Shown here: piece by piece, positions 36,030 to 47,022 of the stretch
How the letters are laid out: each line of letters begins with the position of its first letter
Position numbering within the stretch: the first letter of the stretch is position 1
Assembly: GCA_009746045.1 (NCBI GenBank)
Contig: RPFO01000082.1
Location: forward strand, 139,093-201,092
Reading direction: 5' to 3'
From: Mesostigma viride
Lineage: Eukaryota > Streptophyta > Mesostigmatophyceae > Mesostigmatales > Mesostigmataceae
DNA: 62,000 nucleotides
The notes under the pieces: generated by a model
Told to the model about the DNA's origin: nothing
What the model saw: the letters and a program-made list of their open reading frames with translations, nothing else
Databases searched by the model: none
Made by a program: the position numbers and the translations under genes

Positions 36030-37747
36030 GAAACTTGATGGTCCGGGTCATGCTGTACAAGGGCAAGGGGTCCGCCGCGGATACCGGCAACTACCGCGGC
36101 GTATGCCTCCAAAGCTGCGTGCTGAAAGTCTTCATGCGTCTCCTGCTGAACCGCATGCGCGCCAGCCTCGATCCCCACCTAGGTGAGTCCCAGATGGGCT
36201 TCCGTGTTGGTCGCAATTGTGTTATGGTCACTATTACCGCGCGCCGCCTGATCGAGGAAGTGGGCCGCCTGGCCCCCGGCCTCTTGCCATTGCTATTGAT
36301 CTTCGTGGATTACACCAAGGCATTCGATACGGTTATATGGGACGCCCTGTGGGTGGTCCTTCACCTGTTCCGTGTCCCATCGTACATCGTTGAGATCATC
36401 CGCCAGTTAGAACTATGAAGGGTCCCAAGCCCAGGTCCGTACCGCCGACGGCGTCACTCCGGCGTTTCCCCTGCACACCGGGGTGTGGCAGGGCTGTGTG
36501 CTTTCCCCATATCTATTCATCATTATGGTGGACTATATTATGCGGCGTGCACAAGCCCGCTTCGCCCGGGTGGAGGGGCGCCCGCCGGGGATCGAGGTCA
36601 CGGAGTACGCCAGCTACGGCGGGGTTGACCCACCCTACCGCCTGAGCGATCTGATCTACGCTGATGACACGACACTCGTGGAAACCCCAGAGTCGGCCCA
36701 ACTGTGGCTAGACAGCTTATCACTGGAAGCGCGGGCGGTGGGGCTTATGATCAGCAAGAAAACGGAGGTCATGGCCATCGGCTTCCCTGCTGGGATAGCC
36801 CCACCCACCCTCCTCTTGCTAGACGGCAGCCCCGTCCCCCCGGCGACTCGCTTCAAGCTCCTTGGCAGCTGGCTTCCCTCCACGGCCGACGACATCAACA
36901 CCCGCATTGGCCAGGCCTGGGCGGCCCTCCGCCGCCTCGACAGGTTCTGGACCTGTCGCTACCTGAGTGAGCGACGCAAGCGCATTCTGTTCAAGGCCCT
37001 TGTCCTCAGCATCCTCCTTTATGGCTGCGAGGCGTGGACCCTGGACCAGGCGCTGAGCCAGCAGCTTGACGGCACCGTCACTCGAATGCTCCGTCATATC
37101 CTCGGCGTCCGCTACCAAGAACGCCGCACCCGGGCCGAGCTCTATACTGCGAGCTCCCTCTTGTCACCCCCATACCATCCGACACCGCCGCCTCCTCTTT
37201 GCCGGCCATCTTGCCCGCACAGACCAGGTGAATACCGATGTGGGCCCTGCCGGGGGGCTTAAGACGGGCCAACCAGGTAGACACCTCCTCCTATGGCAGG
37301 GTCCCCTTGTCCCATCGCAACCCACTGGCAAACTTGCGCGCGCCGGGCACCGGCGCGGCGCGACCCGGACCTATGTGACACAACTGCTTGAAGATGCAGG
37401 GCTTCTGGGACTATCCGTACTCCGCGCCCGCATGATTGACAAGGAGAAATGGGCTGCCATCTGCGATAAGCACCTCCCCGAGGGGTATGCTCCTGTTTTC
37501 TCCCCACGGGCCCCGCGGCCCGTTGCTAGCCAGGGTAGAAGTCCGCAGGTGGAGGTTATTGGTCCTGAGCCGGATAGCCGCTACACTACCGCCTCGTCTG
37601 CCATTACAGTAGAGGACAGCTCGGATGAGGATTACATCCCCATCTAGTGCTTAACGGTTGGGGGATGATGCAGACGATATTTGCCTAAACTTTTGTATTA
37701 TTTTTCTAATGAGATTAGCATAGTACTCCGTGGCATGCCTTTGCGCA
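36030..37747 (+). pseudogene. LINE-B copy 2: reverse transcriptase to 3' end, two frameshifts
   Basis: Starts within the RT (YKGKGSAADTGNYRG) and shows LIFVDYTKAFDTVIWDAL, TGVWQGCVLSP and the catalytic IYADDTTLVE (near 36655), then the thumb region (KALVLSILLYGCEAW), RRLLFAGHLART and an acidic end (VEDSSDEDYIPI) with stop near 37647. The frame changes near 36410 and near 37160. The RT style resembles the RTE/CR1 side of the non-LTR tree. The 3' UTR ends in the U6-like motif and the tail. An intact product would copy B RNA into the target. Confidence 0.85.
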
Positions 37748-37908
<161 letters not shown>

Positions 37909-38504
37909 CAAAGGCATGCCACAGCTGCAATCGGACACGCTAAACGATCCGGCAGGATCTGTTGGTGCAATAAGACCCACGTGCACATGTCATAACAAGG
38001 AGGGTGGGCAACAAGTAATCTGGGCATAGCCAGCTAGGTACGTAGCATGGCTGTACAACTAAGGACTAGGCTAAGGCTATGGCTGGTGGTGTACCGTGCG
38101 TTATATATTGGTGCACGTGACTAGGTATATGTGTTGGCATGCACAGCTAGGCAAACATTCTATGCATGGCTACCATAGATATATAGCGGCATGGTGGCTA
38201 CCAATATGGATACAGGCTGGGCTATTAGCTATTCTAGCCCGCAGCCGGGGCGTCCACATCTTGTGGTTGATCATCAGGTCCCCGCACCCCTCCAGTACAC
38301 CTTGGGCAATTCTGGGGGTCCTGCTTGTGGCGGAGGTATTCCGGCCACAGGTCGCGTCGCTGCTGCTGCTGAGCGGGGGTCAGGTCGTCGTCCAGCGTCC
38401 AGGTGAGGTCGTGCAGCCAGAGAGGAACCGCTGCTTGATCCTCACGGGAGGGGAAGGTGAGCAGGACTGGTGGGCCGGGGAGCCGCCTTGTCCCGTGAGT
38501 GGGG
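37909..38504 (-). mobile_element. element A, reversed, lacking its last 120 bases
   Basis: Reverse complement of A from within the 3' UTR (GGCATGCCACAGCTGC) into the ORF1 C-terminal domain; homology ends at CCCGTGAGTG near 38504. The 3' hairpin and TTAA tail are absent and are replaced by the (TTAC)n array. Small additions relative to the 22189 copy create AATT, GATC and GGCC. Confidence 0.75.
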
Positions 38505-38510
38505 GCCTAT

Positions 38511-38855
38511 CTATGCAATGGCTAGGGCGCATGCAGCTTCTCTGCAGAGAGTGAGACTCTGCATAGGCAGAGCTTGGCTAAATTCTGAATGCATCGTCCA
38601 TGGGGAGTCTCAGTATAGGCAGAGCTTGGCTAGAAATTGTTGAGGCATCCTCCTTGGGGGGGCCGGGGCCATTATGGGCGCACATGCGCGGAGGCGTGTG
38701 CCGGCCACGTGCTAGGCTAAGCCTGTCTAATCTACACTACGTTGTTATATTATACATTCCCTAGACTAAGGTTGCTGGGGTGGCAGGGGGCGCCTGCCAG
38801 GGCTTGTGGTCGACGTGGATGACCGCCCCGGCCCATCCAGTATACCGGTTTCCCG
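38511..38855 (-). mobile_element. LINE-C fragment, reversed
   Basis: Reverse complement of the C 3' UTR (AGCTTGGCTAAATTCT repeats, CTACACTACGTTG, CCCTAGACTAAGG) and of the end of the C ORF1 (YWMGRAVIHVDHKPW, with frame changes). It lies head-to-head with a forward C copy. Confidence 0.7.
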
Positions 38856-39435
38856 GACGTGACACCCCTGCTCCAGCGCCGTGCCCTCTGCTCCCTCCTC
38901 GGGCGCTCCGAAGCCAAGATATCTGGGCTTCCCCCCCAAGCGTCGCGACCGACACCTTCGTTCGCACCCTCCTTAAGGTTCCAAGCTTTCGAGCAGCACG
39001 TGACTCCACTCGCCGCAGATGTGGCAGCCATGGGCCGCACGCAGCCTTCCGAGCTCCCCACCATCTCCGCCGCCACCTCCACCCTCCTCGCCTGCACCTC
39101 GATCCACCGCCACCGGCCACCACCTGCACCACCGACGACATCGCTGCCCAGCTCCTTGACATCGACCAGCGCCTCAAGGACAACGCAATTGCCATCGAGA
39201 GTGCCTGCAAAACACCGCAGCCGGCCTCACCGCCCAGGCGGTGAAGGACATTGCCGCCAAGCCAGCCCCCGCTGGCCCGGCATGCAGGTGATGCTCCTCC
39301 CCCCCAGACCTGGGTGGACCTGCTGAAGCACCACACCACCTCTGCACCACCTCTGCGCCGTCGCAGCACAGCTCAAGCAGCAGACCGGACGCTCGACCTC
39401 CGCGAGGAGGCCGAGCTCCACAAGCGCAGCCTTAA

Positions 39436-41135
39436 CCCCTAAATGGTCTGGCTGCCGATTTTCCGCCTAAAACTGAGTTACAGCCGACACGTCGGCCCCT
39501 TCTCGGGGGACCAAATGCCGCGAAAACTATTGAGAATTAGGAAACGTTTAGCTGAGAAGATCGAAAGTTTATAATTTTCCTCACAGCATGGTACTAGGGT
39601 TTGCATACTTCTGACAAAGTTATAGAGGTGTTCTGGCCGGTCAAAGTACAAGGGGTCAGGGTACTTTTTCACGTAGAACGTGCATTCCGGAAAACGACGA
39701 CCTGGCCATGGCGGCTTGCGCACACGCATGGCATTTACGTTTTCGTTCGAATTTTCTGACCAAACTCAGGAAATTGATTTTATACGTCCTAAAGATGATA
39801 CAGGCCAATTTTTGGTTCGCGGGAATGCCATTTGATAGGTGTCGGCAGCGTTCTTGCTGGAAAAAGTTGCGATCAGGCCGGACGATAGAAACGTTGACAG
39901 CAATACCTTTCCGGCGTATTTTAAAGGATATATCGGTTTCTTTGTAATTTTTATGATGATTTGTAGTCGTAAACGTGCAAGGGTGGCCAGAAATCGTCGA
40001 ATCTAGCGACCATGCTGCACAACTTTGGTGTGCCGAAATGCGCCATTTTGCGGCCACCGCCTGGGCCAAGGTAATGCCAGCCATGCCAGGTAAAGCTGAG
40101 TTATCGTTTTCTTGTCGATGTTTGACGTTTATATATACGTTCTAGCTTGTGTAGCACATTCTTTCTTCATTATTCATGCTCTTTCTTGACCATGGCCTGG
40201 CCCCTTCCTAAAACACCATTCTTAGATGCTTCCCTCAGTCAGTTGACCTGCCATAGTGTGATGGTGATAAGTTTTAGAGGCTGTATGGGTTTGAATACCT
40301 CCATATATGTTTGTTATACATTTCCCACACACATATTGCATGAGTGTGAGGCAGTTGGCTGGTCTCTGTGGGATCATCAAGCATGTACCCGGTGAGTAGA
40401 AGCTTCCCATTGTCAGCATGTGCCACCAGGTGTGCTGGCCATCACCTGGCAAGCTATAGCAGCTTAGGCCTAGTTTATCCTTGCTAGGGCAAGCTGAAAT
40501 AGGCTTAAAATCACTAGTTTGTTGGTGGCTGCCTCCTAGAATGCATGCCTTGCGTAGGGTATCCGTACCACGTTACCTACGTGCATGGACAAGGTGGCAC
40601 CTGCACATAGGTGCCATGTAAGGGCAGTGTGATGATGCAGTTATGTTTCCCCATCATTGTGGAAGGGAAATGTATTGTGTGGCATGGTTGGGGGACATTT
40701 TTAGTAGGTATTAGTAGGTAGTATGCCCACCCCTACCCCTTTGGTTGCTTTTTACCAACGGTACCCCTATGGGCTGTACTGGGTGTAACTGCTGGTATAC
40801 CCACCCAAATGATGACCCCAATGGCTCAAACTGTTCAGCAACTAATTGTTTATCATCCCTGAAGTGGTAGGTGCCTAGCTCTTACAACATAATTCAAAAT
40901 GCACATTCTACCAAAAATGAAAACGCTCGTCTTGACCCCCCTGACTTTGACGGCAGTTATACATGGCCTACCCTGCATATATGTAAGGTTGTGATATACC
41001 AACCCGAAGGGCAACTCGTGGACATGCTTGGCCCCCAAGGACAGCCATTGGATATGGGTGGGTTGGATGGCATCTGGTTTGCAAAATTGTGAAGTTACAG
41101 CCGATGCATCGGCAGTATTTCTGCCCATTTAGGGG
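39436..41135. mobile_element. piggyBac-type non-autonomous element, 1700 bp, TTAA target
   Basis: Terminal inverted repeats CCCCTAAATGG (39436-39446) and CCATTTAGGGG (41125-41135) are perfect over 11 bp. TTAA flanks both ends (39432-39435, 41136-41139). TTAA duplication with ends starting CC(C/T) is the hallmark of piggyBac elements. Subterminal palindromes occur near both ends: GCCGACACGTCGGC (left, one mismatched pair) and GCCGATGCATCGGC (right, perfect), each preceded by GTTACA. Removing the element and one TTAA restores the surrounding ORF1 frame (RSLNVIVKNF). No DDE transposase is visible inside; the longest internal ORF, 39656-40084 (-), is unrecognised. So it is non-autonomous or carries unknown cargo. 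Confidence 0.85.
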
Positions 41136-41674
41136 TTAACGTCATCGTCAAGAACTTCAGAACGAAATCCTTGGCCGCATGCATGGGCCTCATTGGTGAG
41201 ATCACTTGGCTGGAGGCCCACCGCTTTCCCCGCTCGCGGGGTAAGGTGGGACCGCGCCTCCGCTGCTGCTCATCTTTGAGAAACCGGCGGACAAGGTTTC
41301 GTTCCTCAGATGCCGCAAGCGGCTCGAGAGGACTCACTACACCTTGGTCGACCACTTGACCCTGGTGCAGCAACAACGGCGACGGGAGCTATGGCTGACC
41401 TACCTCCAGCTCCGGCAGATCGCGGCGGGGAAGCGGCCGGTGTACTGGAAGGGGGCGGCCGGCATATTATAGCTACACGTCGGCCACAAGCTAGCCCTGG
41501 CACGCGACCGGCCCCCGCTGCCCCAGCACCCTCAGCAAACCCAGCCTAGCTAGGGACTATAGCAGTAGTGTAGAATATAGTAAGGCTTAGCCAACGTGGC
41601 CTTGTACATGTACGCCTATTATGGGCTTGATCACGCCAGATGATGAATTAGCACTATTTAGCCGGCCATGTACA

Positions 41675-42746
41675 AGCAGACGGCCACCATTATTATCGCA
41701 TCCCAGCCACCCCCGGCGGCTGGATGCTGGCGACCTCCCGCCGCTCTCCTATGCGGACCTGCTGCGGTCGATCAGCGACCACCTCAACCACCGACGCCAT
41801 CGCCACGAAGCTCCAGGAGCTGGAGGACCACCGCCAGGCCAACCAACGGGAGGCCGCCGACCGCGAGCGCTCGCCGCGAGTGCCGAGTGGTGCTGCGTCG
41901 TTTCCCCCAGTTCTAAGCCAGGTGAGACGTCAACCTCCCTTGCCGACGAGCTAGCTCAAGGACCAGCTCCTTACCCTCATGGGCCTGGTAGGTGAGGTAG
42001 CTAACTGCGTGGGTGTCACCGCCTTCCCCACTCACGGGACAAGGCGGCTCCCCCACCAGTTCTGCTCACCGGCCTTCCCCTCCCGTGAGGACAAGCAGCG
42101 GTTCGATCCTCTCTCGTCGCAAGCGGTTGCACGACCTCACCTGGACGCTGGACGACGACCTGACCCCCGCTCAGCAGCAGCAGCGACGCGACCTGTGGCC
42201 GGAGTACTAGCTCCGCCACAAGCAGGACCCCCAGAAGCCCAAGGTGCATGTACTGGAGGGGCGGGGACCTAATGATCAACCACAAGATGTGGACGCCCCC
42301 TGCGGCCTTGACTAGCTAATAGCCCTAGCTTGTATCCACTGGTAGTCACTGCCGCTATGGCAGCCATGCTTAGAACGTTTGCCAGCTAGCCGTGCCAACA
42401 TACCTAGTCACGTGCACCGCTAACGCACGGTACACAACCAGCCATGTAGCCTTAGCGTAGTCCTTGTACAGGGCTCCATGCTACGCCCTGGCTATGATCA
42501 GTTTACTCGCCCACGCTCCTTGTTATGCCATGCTCACATGGGTCTTATTGCACCCACAGATTGCCGGATCGTTAGCGTGTCCGTTTAGCTAGCGTGCCCG
42601 AATGCAGCTGTGGCATGCCTTAGGCATGAAGGAGACTGGGGGGCTCTGCCCTTTCTCCTGTTGTGCACACACAGGGATTAAAAGCACTTCGGTGCTCCGT
42701 GACTCCCCAACGGGAGCACGAGTTTAATTAATTAATTAAATAATTA
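41675..42746 (+). mobile_element. element A copy within LINE-C
   Basis: Full span from the 5' region (CGCATCCCAGCCACC near 41698) to the TTAA tail. A short TSD, ATGTACA, lies at 41668-41674 and 42747-42753. ORF1 is broken by small insertions, several of which leave 4-bp palindromes (GATC, AGCT, GGCC, CATG), relative to the open copy at 22189-23183. Confidence 0.8.
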
Positions 42747-43408
42747 ATGTACATGTGTGCCTATGATGGCCACGGGCTCCACACCAGATGACGCATAGCA
42801 TTATTTAGTCATGCTAGCTTTGCCCATGCATGGAGTTAAGCTCTCTGCTGAGATGCCATGCCCTTGCCATTGTTTAGCCATGATCATCTTCCACGTCGGC
42901 CACAAGCCCTGGCAAGCGACCCCCTCGACCACCGCGGCCCCAGCAACTCCAGCCCCCGCCTAGGGGAATACAGCAGTAGTGTAGAATAGTTAGACAGTGG
43001 CCTTGTACATGCCCGCCTACTACAGGCACTATACCAGCTGAGGCCTAGCCTTTTTACTCATGTACATGTGTGCGCCTATGATGAGCCACACCCCAGACGA
43101 TGCCTAGTTTTATTTAGTAATGCTGTGCCCATGCAGAGAGCTGCTCTCTGCTGAGATGCCACGCTCTAGTTTTTGTATAGCCATGATGATCTTCCCCCTC
43201 ACAGGCATGCTCCCCCCTTACCCGGGCATAGCGTGATAGACCATGAGGGTGCGGGTGCCCTGGTGCACCTAGAGCAGGGGTAGCTTACATTCCCACCCTT
43301 GCATGAAGTAGCCTAGAATGTATTAAAAGCCATATGCCCCTTCTCAGGGCTATGTGCTACATCTACTCCCAACGGAGTGATGTTGATAATTAATTAATTA
43401 ATTAATCT

Positions 43409-43460
43409 TCCACGTACCGTATGTCCGCACCGGTTAGCTGCTGGAATACATATATAGTGG
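43409..43460. other. short unique segment with left TSD of the RLE insertion
   Basis: Holds ACATATATAGTGG at 43448-43460, repeated exactly at 44226-44238. Confidence 0.7.
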
Positions 43461-44225
43461 CCGGGCGGCCTTGTGGTAGCTGTGGGCAGCCGCTGGATCC
43501 CACGGGGACTCACTACCTTGCCTGCATGGGGGGCCAACAGAATCAGAATTGGTATTTGTATTTGCACACTGTCCTCCTGACGGTGGTGCTCGCCATGATT
43601 CGGTCGGTTTTCCCCCACGCGAACATCCGGTCCGAGGATGCGGATGGCGCTGCCTTCTATTCCCCCAACCACCGGCCTGACATCGTGGTGCTGGACTTTG
43701 AGGGGGGTGGCCGGCATCTGCTTATTGACGTTTCGGTGGCGCGGCCCTTGGCTCTTAGCCACGTGGCTGGGGCCTCCCTCACGGCAGGTTACACGGCGGA
43801 CCGGGCGGAGCGGGCCAAGCTCCTGGCCTACGGCGACGTCGGGCACCATCGTGTGGTGCCCTTTGTCCTGGAGGAGTTTGGGGCCATGGGGCCCCTGACC
43901 TCCGCCTTCTTCAAGGAGTGTTGCCGGCTCCGGGAGGACCGGCTGGACCTGGAGGGCCAGCGGGCCCCATGGTCGGCGCGGACCTGGACGTCATATTGGC
44001 GTCAGCGCCTGTCGGTGGCGCTGACTCGGGCCATGGCTGACATCATGCTCCGCCGTACGCGGGCTGATTTTGCGGTGCAGCAGGGCTATTAGGTTCCTCC
44101 CGTTAGGCGTTTCCATTGGTCTTATCGTAGTATAGAGCTTTGACATGGCTCTGTATATAGGTTTATAGCTGGGCGTTTGCTTTGGTTTGAGTGATTTCAC
44201 TCTGCTGTAAGTAATTATATTTTTA
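43461..44225 (+). mobile_element. 5'-truncated LINE tail with restriction-like endonuclease domain
   Basis: A 765-bp insertion flanked by the 13-bp repeat ACATATATAGTGG. It encodes about 210 residues in frame to a stop at 44090-44092. A zinc-type cluster (CGSCGQPLDPTGTHYLAC) is followed by RPDIVVLDFEGGGRHLLIDVSV. This is the CCHC plus (R/K)PD-x(12-14)-D-x-V pattern of the RLE domain found at the C-terminus of R2, NeSL and Dualen-type non-LTR elements. It differs from the APE-type LINEs elsewhere in the window. The 3' UTR of 130 bp has no microsatellite tail; it ends ATTATATTTTTAA. Confidence 0.8.
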
Positions 44226-44281
44226 ACATATATAGTGGTGCATTCTCCCGATTTCTGGCCTGCGCTGGTTGTCTCCTTCAT

Positions 44282-44455
44282 CGATAGTGGTGCAGGTGCA
44301 CTTTGTGCATGCACCCAGGGCTTGTGTGGTTTTACACCCTACCCTTGCATTCTAAGTAGCCCAGACTGTATTAAAATCCATATGCCCCTTCTCAGGGATA
44401 TGTGCTTCATTTGTACTCCCAACGGAGATGTGTTTCAATTTAATTTAATTTTATC
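44282..44455 (+). mobile_element. LINE-C 3' end with (AATTT)n tail
   Basis: Matches the C 3' UTR (TGCACCCAGGGCTTG, CCATATGCCCCTTCTCAGGG). It ends with CTCCCAACGGAG and AATTT repeats, where other C copies carry AATT or AATTC tails. Just before it, 44241-44281 is the third copy of the dispersed repeat seen at 2005-2606. Confidence 0.75.
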
Positions 44456-45656
44456 TTTATTAGTACTCAGTGGCATGCCCATGCGCATGACACGCAAAAA
44501 TGTACATGTGTGCCTATGATGTGCCACACTCCAGATGATGCCTAGCTTTATTTAGCTATGTTGTGCCCATGCAGGGAGTAACTCTCTGCTGAGACGCCAT
44601 GCCCTAGCCTTTTTGTATTCTGATCAGACACTCCGCAAAGGTGAAAACCTTTGCGTTCAGTGCCGGGCCGCGGAAAACGCGGAAAACGCGATCTGCAAAT
44701 GAATCCGACCGGAATCGAACTGGGGACCTCTCGCACCAATTTTGCTGACTATAGGACGGACGTCTCCGGTTACCATGGCATCGCCAACTTACACCTACAG
44801 TCATCCGCAAAAGTTCTCCTGTCCGGGGAGTGATGCAAGCCTTTCGGATTTGGTACTAGATAAATCACTCGAGATCTGTGTGTAGGAGTACTACACACGT
44901 GTCTGCACGCGAGACTTGTTCAGTCTCGCACCGTGAGACGGGCTGAACACGGCTGAATCCTTCTTTAGAAGGGGGCGTAGCCGGTACTATCGAAATCAGC
45001 CAAGCGTATATTCTGATCAGACACTCCGCAAAGGTGAAAACCTTTGCGTTCAGTGCCGGGCCGCGGAAAACGCGGAAAACGCGATCTGCAAATGAATCCG
45101 ACCGGAATCGAACTGGGGACCTCTCGCACCAATTTTGCTGACTATAGGACGGACGTCTCCGGTTACCATGGCATCGCCAACTTACACCTACAGTCATCCG
45201 CAAAAGTTCTCCTGTCCGGGGAGTGATGCAAGCCTTTCGGATTTGGTACTAGATAAATCACTCGAGATCTGTGTGTAGGAGTACTACACACGTGTCTGCA
45301 CGCGAGACTTGTTCAGTCTCGCACCGTGAGACGGGCTGAACACGGCTGAATCCTTCTTTAGAAGGGGGCGTAGCCGGTACTATCGAAATCAGCCAAGCGT
45401 ATATTCTGATCAGACACTCCGCTTTTTGTATAGCTATGCTGATCTTCCCCCCCATGACAGGCTCCCCCTTCGCTGGGCATAGCTTGAAGATCATGGGGAT
45501 GCAAGTGCCCTGGTGCACCTAGAGCAAGGGTCCTTTACATCCCCACCCTTGCAGGAAGTAGCTTAGGATGTATGATAGGCCATATGCCCCCTCTCAAGGG
45601 CTATGTGCTACATATACTCCCAACGGAGTTATGTTACAATTCAATTCAATTCAATG
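44456..45656 (+). mobile_element. B-like 3' end followed by LINE-C 3' UTR split by element S
   Basis: 44456-44500 resembles the B terminus (GTGGCATGCCCATGCGCATGACACGCAA). C sequence then runs to 44618 and from 45422 to 45640, with the CTCCCAACGGAG hairpin and an (AATTC)n tail (45641-45656). The dimeric element S interrupts the C 3' UTR. Confidence 0.75.
44619..45421 (-). mobile_element. element S, dimeric insertion: two 393-bp units plus 17 bp
   Basis: Units 44619-45011 and 45012-45404 appear identical by eye; a 17-bp partial third unit follows. CTTTTTGTAT flanks the insertion (44609-44618 and 45422-45431). Read on the minus strand, the insertion ends at the same base as the 32484-32786 copy (TCTGATCAGA). 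Each unit holds perfect hairpins: 9-bp stem with GAAA loop (44634-44655), 8-bp stem (44878-44898), 8-bp stem (44909-44929) and 6-bp stem (44959-44972), plus a tRNA-like stretch on the minus strand. The 3' ends being fixed and 5' ends variable points to target-primed reverse transcription of a tandem RNA template. No hammerhead core (CTGANGA...GAAA) was found on either strand. Confidence 0.85.
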
Positions 45657-47022
45657 ACACGCAAGTACTTACTTGATATGGTTACATGATATCTAGTAAA
45701 AATGATAATAACTTACATGAATCAGAGTGAAAGCACCCAGCCAAACATGAACAAAGCCAACGCTAACAAGAGATACCACGACAAAATAACTACAGCGGTA
45801 TATGATATCAACGCACCCAAAGCTGAGTTCTTGACACCCCAAAATTCCACTCAAATGCTCGGGTCCCCTTAAATTAAATAAATAGGCAATAATTTCGGTG
45901 CCCATGCCTGGCTCCTGTCAGGTCTAGCCCTGCCATGTCCGGCCTTTAGACAAATAAAACGCTAGCGGGTGGCAAGCCCTCCACCTAAGAAACATCAACC
46001 AACGGCAACATTCAAGTCAAGTTGACCATATATTTCCCATGGAATGCCCAGCTGCTGAAGCATTCTTCGACCAAGTCGTCGAATACTGCGCTAATGACAG
46101 CAAAGGGGCAACACGGGGTGTGCGAAAAGGGATCTCACCTGCAAGTCACACCAAAGCCAAGCTATTGATCCAAGGTGAGCGATGCACTTCACACCCGTGC
46201 ACACCAGTGCTCAGTGCAGCAGTGATGGTCTGCAGGCCCCCTTGCAATGACCAAGCTCTCCAAATCACCTGGCTCAGTTGGTCTTCACCCTCAATAACGC
46301 CTGCTCTAAAACCAGTCTGTGCTGTAGGATGCAGATCCAAAGTGCCAGCAGCGAAATCATTTGACCTGCTGCCATGCTGCCATGCTGCACTGCAGCTCCC
46401 GCGCTCTGGGTTGTCCAGATACATGTGGCGCATATGTTGCCATCTCAACAGGCACATCACAGACCTTGTCACCTGCCACCGTCCACAAAGGAATGAACAC
46501 GCGCCACTGTCCCTACGGGAGGGTACCCATGCGAGCAAAGACCTGCCCCGCAGTGGGTATACCCTGACCACTCTTCTCTTCCATGGTCCGTGCTACTATA
46601 GTTGATAACGGGCTCTCTCGCTTCCTGCTACGGCGCAATAGCGGCGCAAGTGCAGTGCCAGGTGGCGTGCTGCATGCTGGCGTCCCCGCAAATACCCACA
46701 CGGCACCGTGCGCACACCGTGGTGGAGAGAATGGGCAATCGGCTCACGCTATGTCACCAACCAACCAAACAGGTGGCACCGTTGCGATACATAAAATGGT
46801 ACATGAGAAGGCGGCTGTGCCGGCACACCGAGGAATCAGGCCTTCAGGGTACCCCAAAGCCACATCTCCTGGGTCTCAAGAAATAAGGCATTCCGGGTCC
46901 ACACACCATGGAAGGCCATGTTTGTCGCTTACGCGCCACCACAGCACATGACACCTGGCACTCCCATCCTTCCTTCCAACCTCCCTTCCCTCCAACCTCC
47001 CTCTTCTGACACCTCCCCCCAC
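45657..47022. other. 3' flank of the kinase gene, no gene recognised
   Basis: Begins with a short GACACGCAAGTACTTACTT remnant. Open frames near 46039-46605 (+) and 46146-46571 (-) overlap each other and show no domain or codon consistency; I consider them chance ORFs. Confidence 0.4.

Larger units (their letters stand above)
38856..43408 (+). mobile_element. LINE-C copy with nested piggyBac-type and A insertions
   Basis: The forward C ORF1 N-terminal part (DDIAAQLLDIDQRLKDNAIA near 39140, TWVDLLKHH near 39310) runs to 39435 and resumes at 41140 after the TTAA element. It then continues through CMGLIGEITWLEAHRFPR, a frameshift near 41255, and the C-terminal domain to a stop near 41472. The 3' UTR is interrupted by element A (41675-42746), contains an internal repeat, and ends at 43376-43408 with the CTCCCAACGGAG hairpin and an AATT tail. 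The 5' boundary is approximate. Confidence 0.7.

Noticed and set aside
38750-39369. Minus-strand ORF of 202 codons
   Set aside because: It crosses the junction of a reversed and a forward LINE-C fragment; only its last 40 residues correspond to C ORF1.
44619-45421. Hammerhead-ribozyme retrozyme
   Set aside because: All CTGA occurrences on both strands were examined; none is followed by NGA with a paired GAAA, so the class is not supported, although other ribozymes were not excluded.
46039-46605. ORF downstream of the kinase
   Set aside because: It overlaps an equally long antisense ORF, has no domain, and its composition matches the flanking non-coding DNA.
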